Shown here piece after piece: positions 58,216 through 64,000 of a stretch of DNA of 64,000 nucleotides. The DNA is taken from NCBI RefSeq assembly GCF_003711515.1, contig NW_021167088.1, positions 1,657,237 through 1,721,236 of the forward strand, read 5' to 3'. The DNA is from Sodiomyces alkalinus F11 (Eukaryota; Ascomycota; Sordariomycetes; Glomerellales; Plectosphaerellaceae). The notes beneath the pieces are model-generated. The model searched no databases. It was not told the origin of the DNA and saw only the letters and a program-made list of their open reading frames with translations. The position numbers and the translations under genes are program-made. How positions within the stretch are numbered: the first letter of the stretch is position 1; each line of letters opens with the position of its first letter.

Positions 58216-58758
58216 ATGAAATCACGGCTCCTTATCTGGTACGCAAGCATCTCGTGCTTTCTTTCGAGCCTCTGCACCAAAGAGCTATACAACCGAAAAG
58301 AAATATCAAAGCGGCGGGTTATCAAGAGTAGCATGCGTCTCTCCCTGCCCGACGTCGACAAGACGCAACCTCTCTCCCACCTATCACCTCGACAAGAACG
58401 AACAACCGACGGGTCACTTTCAAGCCTCCAAATTGGGGGCATCCTGGGCGGGATATTCGGCTTCGTCATCCTCGTCCTCGCCATATGGTTCTGCACTTTG
58501 CATGACGCCCGGAGGCGCAGACACCGGCAGAGGCGGCAGCGGATATACGACTCTTCGACTTGCTCCTCATCCGACACGTCCCATCTCGAATCAAGGCGAG
58601 CCAGGAGGGATAGGAGGCCGCAGCCGGGACCACCAAGGGCAAAGAAACCCGCTGCGCATGTGCACTTTATGCCCCAGCCGCCGCCGCCGACGTTTCATGT
58701 CAACCAGGCCCAGCCGTGGGCTCCAAAGTATGGTGGACCGAAGCGATATTATGGATGA
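58216..58758 (+). CDS. Small single-pass membrane protein, arginine-rich cytoplasmic tail
   Basis: 180 residues from ATG 58216; a later in-frame ATG at 58333 would give 141. The N-terminus (LLIWYASISCFLSSL) could be a signal peptide. One clear membrane segment, GGILGGIFGFVILVLAIWF, at about 74-92, is followed by a very basic tail (DARRRRHRQRRQRIYD), a Ser-rich patch and a Pro-rich C-terminus ending in KYGGPKRYYG. The Gly-Gly-x-x-Gly membrane pattern with a juxtamembrane Arg cluster is common in small fungal cell-surface or sensor proteins. I know no family for it. Coding nature is supported by composition and the TM architecture, not by homology. Confidence 0.5.
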   Translation: MKSRLLIWYASISCFLSSLCTKELYNRKEISKRRVIKSSMRLSLPDVDKTQPLSHLSPRQERTTDGSLSSLQIGGILGGIFGFVILVLAIWFCTLHDARRRRHRQRRQRIYDSSTCSSSDTSHLESRRARRDRRPQPGPPRAKKPAAHVHFMPQPPPPTFHVNQAQPWAPKYGGPKRYYG

Positions 58759-59092
58759 GAAGAGGCATGCCATGGGTTGGCAGGGGGCTTTAAACTTCAG
58801 CGACGTGTTTTCATGGGCGGCATCTCATTTCAGACTTTAAGCGTGGTCCTCGTGCCAGGGAATGTCTCTTATGTCTACCTTACGGTTTCCTTGGGCGCAA
58901 TAACTTGGGATAGCAGATATGCTGTGTTGATAACTCCCAGTGTTTATAGGCGGGACAAGACGATACAAATTCATACCCAAACAACAGACACCTGACTGAT
59001 CCTAGCTAGCCCCTGAATAGCCTGTACTGTGAATACTGGTTCTGGTTCTCGTCTCACACTCCTTGCTGCCAGCTTGAGACGTATATATGCCT
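58759..59092. other. Convergent 3' region
   Basis: 334 bp containing the 3' UTRs of the membrane protein and GH127 genes. Nothing else seen. Confidence 0.4.
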
Positions 59093-60976
59093 TTAGGGCA
59101 ACTCGCCAGTCACATTCCAATAGGCATTGTAGTTGAACCCCTGAGCGGCGTTGAACGCACCAAGCAACACAGACCCAGTACTAGCAGACCCCTCAAACTG
59201 GAGGTCGGTGTGTCCACTGTCCAGGCGCCGGATAGAACCTAGGTCGAGCGATGGCCTTTCCGCCAACTCCTCGTCGCCGTAGTTCCCAGCCAGAATAGTC
59301 GGACCGAAAGCCACAGAAGCGACGTTCGGGTCATCATTTGCAGGGATGAGACGCAACGACATGGGAAGCCGAACAGACACGACATCCCCATCCTCCCACC
59401 GCCTATCGACGACAGCATAAGAGCCCCCCTCAAAAGTACCGTTTACACGTTGTCCGTTGACCGTAATCTCGGAATCCTCCGCCCAAGCGGGAATTCGCAC
59501 TCGCAGGACAAACTGCGACGCTCCCCTCTCGAACGTGAGCGTCGTGGTGTCGTCGACAGGATACCTCGTCGTCTGGCTCACCTGCACCCCGCGCTGGGAC
59601 CAATCCAGCCTCGAGGCGACAAACAAGTTCACGTAAAGCGACTCCTCGTCATGGAAGTAAATCGAGTCCATCAACTTGGTGTTGGTCTCCAGCGCAGTGC
59701 CCTGACAACACCAAAAAGAGTCGTGGTCCGTCGAAAACGTGCCTCCCCCCCAGGCAGGACCAACACCTCGTCTACCCCCGGGGTTCAGGGGCGTGAAGTA
59801 CGTAACGTGGCCATGCTCGCTCGTCGGGTCCTGTTGACCGATCAGGTGATTCAGCATAGCAACCTCGTAGAAATCAAAATACTCCGTATCCCCCGGCGTC
59901 AGCGTCCAGAGCTCCCGCGTGAGCTTCAGCATGTTGTAGCTGTTACACGCCTCAGCGGCGTCGTCGTGGAGGAAATCCACAATGGCGTCCGGCGCGCGAA
60001 AGTGCTCCGCCACACTGTTCGCCCCGATGGCGTACGAGTGCGCCCACACCGTCATACGCCAGGCATTACGGGCAATTTCGAGGTACCGCTCCTCCCCCGT
60101 GGCCTTGTACTCCAGCGCGGCGCCGATCCACTTGGGGATCTGCGTGTTGGCGTGGAGACCCTCCAGCTCATCCCGGCCGGCAGATAGGGGGTCGAACAGG
60201 CGCTCGTGGTCGAACCGCCGCGCGAGGGCGATGAAAAGCTCCGTGTCCTCGTCCGGGAGGCGGCGCGCCATGTCGGCGAAGATCTCGTTCATGCCGCCAA
60301 ACTCGGTCTCCAAGGACTCCTGCATCTCGTCGTGGCTGAGACGGCTCGTGCAGACGTCGATCCAATCCGTGATGCCCAACAAGACGTCGAGGGCCTGCTG
60401 GTTGCCCATGTGCTGGTACACGTCCAAGAGGCCGGCCATGGTCTTGTGGATGGCGTAGTACGGCACGTTCCCGTTGTCGAGGGTGCGGTTCTCGACCTTT
60501 TCGATCTCCGACTCGGGGAACCCGCTGAGGTAACCCGGAGTGAAGCCCACGGCCTCGTTGTTGGCTTGGCACTTGGCCAGTTCCTCGACGACGTAGGCGG
60601 CGCGGTCTCGACATTCGTCGTCGTCGAGGACGGCGTAGAAGTGTGCCCATGCGGTCAGGAAGTGGCCCTGGAAGTGGCTGCGGAAGGGGAAGTCGGGGGC
60701 ATCCCAGCCGCCGTTGGGCTCGGCGCCCTGGGTGTCGAGGCCGTGGTTTTCGCGGAAGACGTAGAGGATCCGGTCGAGGTCGATCCATTTGGCGTATGTC
60801 AGGGTGCGCTCTTGGTAGCTGACCCAGTCGCCGTCGCCGAGGGAGAGTTGGCTGAGGTGGAACGGCGCGGCCAAGTCAGGGGCTGCACTCCGGATGGCAT
60901 TGGACCCATGGACGTCGAGAGCGGCAATGCCCAAGAGGAGGAGGCCACTTTGCGCAGCGGGATGGACGAGCTTCAT
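59093..60976 (-). CDS. Secreted glycoside hydrolase family 127 (DUF1680), beta-L-arabinofuranosidase-like
   Basis: Single exon, 627 residues, with a signal peptide (SGLLLLGIAALDVHG). Family motifs in order: GWDAPDFPFRSHFQGHFLTA, FTPGYLSGFPE, VPYYAIHKTMAGLLD, FGGMNEIFADM, HANTQIPKWIGAA, AEACNSYNMLKLTREL and DHDSFWCCQGTALE. In the bacterial enzyme HypBA1 a zinc ion is held by a Glu-x-Cys and a Cys-Cys pair, one cysteine being the nucleophile; the EAC and WCC motifs correspond. The enzyme releases L-arabinofuranose from plant glycans outside the cell. A C-terminal beta domain follows. Fungal members are less studied, so the exact linkage is uncertain. A TATA box lies 117 bp upstream. Confidence 0.9.
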   Translation of the reverse strand: MKLVHPAAQSGLLLLGIAALDVHGSNAIRSAAPDLAAPFHLSQLSLGDGDWVSYQERTLTYAKWIDLDRILYVFRENHGLDTQGAEPNGGWDAPDFPFRSHFQGHFLTAWAHFYAVLDDDECRDRAAYVVEELAKCQANNEAVGFTPGYLSGFPESEIEKVENRTLDNGNVPYYAIHKTMAGLLDVYQHMGNQQALDVLLGITDWIDVCTSRLSHDEMQESLETEFGGMNEIFADMARRLPDEDTELFIALARRFDHERLFDPLSAGRDELEGLHANTQIPKWIGAALEYKATGEERYLEIARNAWRMTVWAHSYAIGANSVAEHFRAPDAIVDFLHDDAAEACNSYNMLKLTRELWTLTPGDTEYFDFYEVAMLNHLIGQQDPTSEHGHVTYFTPLNPGGRRGVGPAWGGGTFSTDHDSFWCCQGTALETNTKLMDSIYFHDEESLYVNLFVASRLDWSQRGVQVSQTTRYPVDDTTTLTFERGASQFVLRVRIPAWAEDSEITVNGQRVNGTFEGGSYAVVDRRWEDGDVVSVRLPMSLRLIPANDDPNVASVAFGPTILAGNYGDEELAERPSLDLGSIRRLDSGHTDLQFEGSASTGSVLLGAFNAAQGFNYNAYWNVTGELP

Positions 60977-61608
60977 AGTATCTCAAGTTCTCAGCGGAAC
61001 AGACAGAAGGACTTGAAGGACTGCCAGAGATATCAGTGGTGCTCACCGTGTCGTGGGCCATAAAATTCAACCTCCATATCACGGCTGAACCCCTTTTATA
61101 ACCCTGCTGTCCTGAGAGGCGTTTCGCAGTTCTTGACTTGTGCTATCACAGTGTTCTTGCTGTCTACAAGTTAGGAGGAGCCCATCTTTACCCGCACCAA
61201 GCACATCTCGGCAGATGTGCAGATCTCAACTGCCCCGCGGTTCTTCCCCAGAATCCCCATGTAACCCCCCGTATGGGTGATGGAGGGAATCGCGGAGAAA
61301 ATATACCGGGGAATCGGAATATTGAAAGACGAGGGCAGGGGACGTCATATCTGCAGACTCCGCTTGATGATTGTCTGCAAGCCAAGAAAGTTGAGGTTAT
61401 TGGTGCGGCACTGCGGCAAGTGCATTGGCCTTTGGTGGATGTCCACGAACACCACATAAGATCGCCACCCTGTCCTTGAGGGACCTGAAATAAGCCCGGC
61501 AGTTGGCACATGTTGCTGGATATCCTCTCGGTGTACTCAAAGTGATTCCACCACACGTAATATCGCACGAGATACATGCCCCCCTGACATATCAACAGGT
61601 CCGACTCC
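60977..61608. other. Upstream region of the GH127 gene
   Basis: 632 bp between GH127 (minus) and the NmrA-like gene (minus). Holds the GH127 promoter with its TATA box, and the 3' UTR of the next gene. Contains CCCCGCGG/CCCCAGAA motifs near 61230-61260 that could be regulator sites (C/G-rich SYGGRG-like), not proven. Confidence 0.4.
61093..61100 (-). promoter_or_regulatory. TATA box of the GH127 gene
   Basis: TATAAAAG on the minus strand, 117 bp upstream of the GH127 ATG. Confidence 0.55.
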
Positions 61609-62686
61609 TCACTTAGCCGCAGACTCCTTGACAAGTCGCACCACAACCTGCTTTACGTCCTCATCGGCCAACCCAAGCAGCTTGTTCGCTCTTTCTTCAG
61701 GCTGTAGCACATGCTTGCCCCCGTCGGCAAAGAGATAATGGAACAGCGAATCGGAGAAAGCTCCTCCAAAGTCCCCCTTGGCGATCTTGTCTTCGGCACT
61801 CTTGTCCAGGTCCTCGCTGCGTACCTTCGTGATCTTGAACTCCTGCCCCGTCGCCTCCTGCAGAACCTTCACGACCTCGTTCTGGGTCGTTGTGATGCCG
61901 GCCACGTGGAGGAACTTGTTCTTCGTCTCCGCGGGCTTCTTCAGAGCCGCCGCCACGGCGCGTCCCACGAAGGGCAACGTTGACGTGGAGTAGGGCTCGT
62001 CGCCCGAGTCGACGACGGTTGCCGTCTTATCACGGATGTTGTATCCTATGCCCAGGTCGATGGACTGCGATGGTAACAATGTCAGCACATGTTAGTATCA
62101 AAAGAAGACACAGCACATACCCAGTCAAAGAAGAGCCCATTGGAAATCCCAGTCCAGCTAAACCAGTCGTACTTCTTGCTGAGTTCGATAAGGCGGTCTG
62201 TGGTCTCAATCTTCCCGGCGAGCAGCTTGCCTATCTTATGCCCGTTGAGATTCCGCGTCGGCACCCCAAACTCGGAGGGCACGAACCGGGGAACATGAGC
62301 CGCGATGACGGCATCGACGAGGGGATTCTGTGCCCCGGAGACGGCAGCGTTGGTGCCAAGGGCGGAGACGAAGGCGTCCTGGCCTCGGATGGCTTCTGCG
62401 ATGCTGTCGACCGAGCTGAAGTCCGCCCGCTTGACCGAGACCGCCGAGGGGAACTTGGCGGACGAGTCTTGTCTGGAGATGGCGGTGACGTCGAAGCCTG
62501 CGTCGAGGAGAGCCTGGGTGATGTGCTTGCCCAGAGAGCCAGATGCCTGTGTGGTCCAGGGGTTAATAACTTAATGGCCAAAGAAAGGAAGGGAGAAAAA
62601 AAAGGAAAAGGGCTCAGGGGCTCAGGGGCTCAGGGGTAGGCACATGTACTTACACCGGCAACAGCGACTTTCTTGATGGTGGACAT
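61609..62686 (-). CDS. NmrA-like / isoflavone-reductase-like NAD(P)-binding protein
   Basis: Three exons on the minus strand: 62686-62654, 62546-62121 and 62064-61609, 304 residues. The short first exon and second exon together form the nucleotide-binding motif VAVAGASGSLGKHI (GxxGxxG). Then FDVTAISRQDSSAKF, VDAVIAAHVPRFVPSEFG and SWTGISNGLFFDW, typical for the PCBER/CipA-like group of NmrA reductases. It probably reduces a small aromatic or quinone-like compound, or senses NADP. The catalytic lysine of plant members (in GH-KI) may be K of GHKIGKLLAG. Substrate unknown. Start context ACAATGTCC is good. Confidence 0.88.
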
Positions 62687-63226
62687 TGTGGATCTGGGGC
62701 GCGAATGAATAAACGCCGTTGTATAAGGTATACTTCGGTTGTAAGTTGCAATATGGGATCCAAGGGGTAAATATGTGACGATAGATTGGTGGTGAGAAGT
62801 ATGAATTATACGGTTAGAGGAGACAAGATGAAAGTTGTTGAGAAGATGAGATGCTTGCATGTCTGAGATGAGTGGCGGAATTCCGGCCTTCATATAGGAG
62901 TATCTGAACGACGCTCAATAGCACAAGTTCTGGTGCGCATGGCATCATCGCATCATGGATTCATAAGCTTTGGTCTGGTCGGGGACTCGGGTCTGCACTT
63001 AGTATCTAAGACGCTGATAATCACAGATGCCGAACGTTTTGAGCACACTAACCAGGGAGGGGAAACGAAGACAAAAAGGTCAAGATGGAAGAAAAACGAA
63101 GGCCATGACCTGTTATTATGGCCTTGCCTAGACCGGCGATGGCCGACGAGAATCAACTGGATTGATTATACACCTCGTTAGAAAGCAGCAGAAAGATACC
63201 GAAGCCTTCTCTGCCCCGTGCCATTT
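62687..63226. other. Intergenic region
   Basis: 540 bp between the NmrA-like gene start and the last exon of the aldo-keto reductase. The left part is the NmrA-like promoter; no clear TATA box. Nothing else seen. Confidence 0.4.
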
Positions 63227-64000
63227 TCAGGGTGCATCAGTCGGATCCCTAGCAAGTAATGGTAAGCAAGTCAAACTGTCAATTTTGTCTTCTCCACGAC
63301 ATATTCCGCCATAATTCGTAAGACTTACCAATCCGTCACTAGATTCTCATCCAGCCTGTCCATTTTGACCATGTCCTCGGCAGAGATCTCGAATCCCCCG
63401 ACGTCGGCGTTCTCGTCTAACCTCTCTTTTCGAGATGTCTTGGGTAGTGTGACAAAGTTATGCTGCAGTGACCACCTAGAGTGCAAATAGAGTATCAGCA
63501 AACCGTCGAGAAAAAAGAACATAATAATGATAAAAGGTCGACGAAAAGAGAAGAAAAGAAATCGTACTCACCTCACCAGCAACTGCGCAGGCGAACACGC
63601 ATACTTCCCCGCCAACCCCACAACCACCGGATGCCGCATCCTCATCCCCCTGGCCAGCGGCGCATACGCCTCCACCACGATCCCAAACCTCGCGCACGTC
63701 TCCCGGATCCCCGCCTGCGTGTTAAACGGGTGCACCTCGATCTGATTCACCACCGGCCCAATCCGTGGCCCCGAGCCCATCAACTCCTCCACATGCCTGA
63801 CCCCGAAATTCGACACCCCGCCCATCCTCACCTGCCCCTCCGCAATCGCATCCTCCACCGCCCTCCAACTCGTCAACCGCGCCTCCCTGCCCCCATAAGG
63901 GCTGTGAAGCAGGAACAAATCCACATACCCCAGCCCCGAAACCTCCACCGACCCCCGAATCGACCGCCGCACCTCCTCATACGAAGTGCTGTTGCTCGCC
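63227..64000 (-). CDS. Aldo-keto reductase, 5' part beyond the window
   Basis: Minus strand, partial at 64000. Visible exons: 64000-63572, 63475-63329 and a 22-nt terminal exon 63248-63227. Motifs: [75 protein letters not shown]. The last exon restores the family ending WDPTDAP. NADPH-dependent reduction of aldehydes or ketones, cytosolic. The catalytic Asp/Tyr/Lys lie in the missing N-terminal part. Donor GTAAGT of the last intron includes the TAA that would end the protein six residues early if unspliced. The family is clear; substrate not. Confidence 0.9.

Noticed and set aside
1..64000. Secondary-metabolite gene cluster, CRISPR array, rRNA or tRNA genes
   Set aside because: No PKS/NRPS/synthase backbone beside the P450, no regular repeat-spacer array, and no tRNA or rRNA sequence recognised by eye.

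Overview
The window is nuclear DNA of a filamentous ascomycete (Pezizomycotina, most likely Sordariomycetes; genus not determinable from sequence alone). The genes are GC-rich at third codon positions and have short GT..AG introns, usually 50-110 bp with GTATGT/GTGAGT/GTAAGT donors. The gene set is typical of a plant-associated mould: cutinase, a secreted GH127 glycosidase, a P450 and an ACS-type MFS permease. Two large blocks carry the signature of repeat-induced point mutation (RIP): CpA/TpG is almost gone, and tryptophan codons TGG have become TAG or TAA in otherwise recognisable transposon frames.

Layout. 1-10970 is a nested transposon graveyard. It holds the 3' end of a Ty3/gypsy chromovirus integrase (1-345), about 2.7 kb of unassigned RIPed DNA, and a Mutator-like (MULE) element with terminal inverted repeats of about 330-350 bp (3057-10121). 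Inside the MULE sits a second element with 229-bp LTRs (4711-8782). That element encodes a chromodomain but shows no reverse transcriptase. 11526-26425 is gene-bearing: a BTB/POZ protein, two RING-like zinc proteins, a protein of unknown function and a TPR-SET protein, separated by long gene-poor gaps. 26426-41545 holds an MFS transporter, a DUF7053-like protein, a tandem-chromodomain protein, a cutinase and a cytochrome P450.

43182-49449 is a nearly complete RIPed LINE (Tad1/I-type) on the minus strand with zinc-knuckle gag, endonuclease, YxDD reverse transcriptase and RNase H. It is flanked by a candidate 9-10 bp target-site duplication and is interrupted by a 10-N assembly gap with a 75-bp exact duplication on both sides. 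50131-64000 is gene-bearing again: the HtrA-like protease Nma111, a D-2-hydroxyacid dehydrogenase, a class I glutamine amidotransferase, a small membrane protein, a GH127 enzyme, an NmrA-like reductase and an aldo-keto reductase that runs off the window end.

The genes do not form an obvious biosynthetic cluster. Cutinase, GH127 and P450 fit growth on plant material; BTB, RING-like, SET and chromodomain proteins are housekeeping or regulatory. Exon coordinates were worked out by eye from splice consensus, frame continuity and protein-family conservation. The least expected items are the RT-less chromodomain LTR element nested in a MULE, unequal RIP of the two MULE ends, the split-RING gene pair, and a 22-nt terminal exon whose intron donor contains the alternative stop codon.
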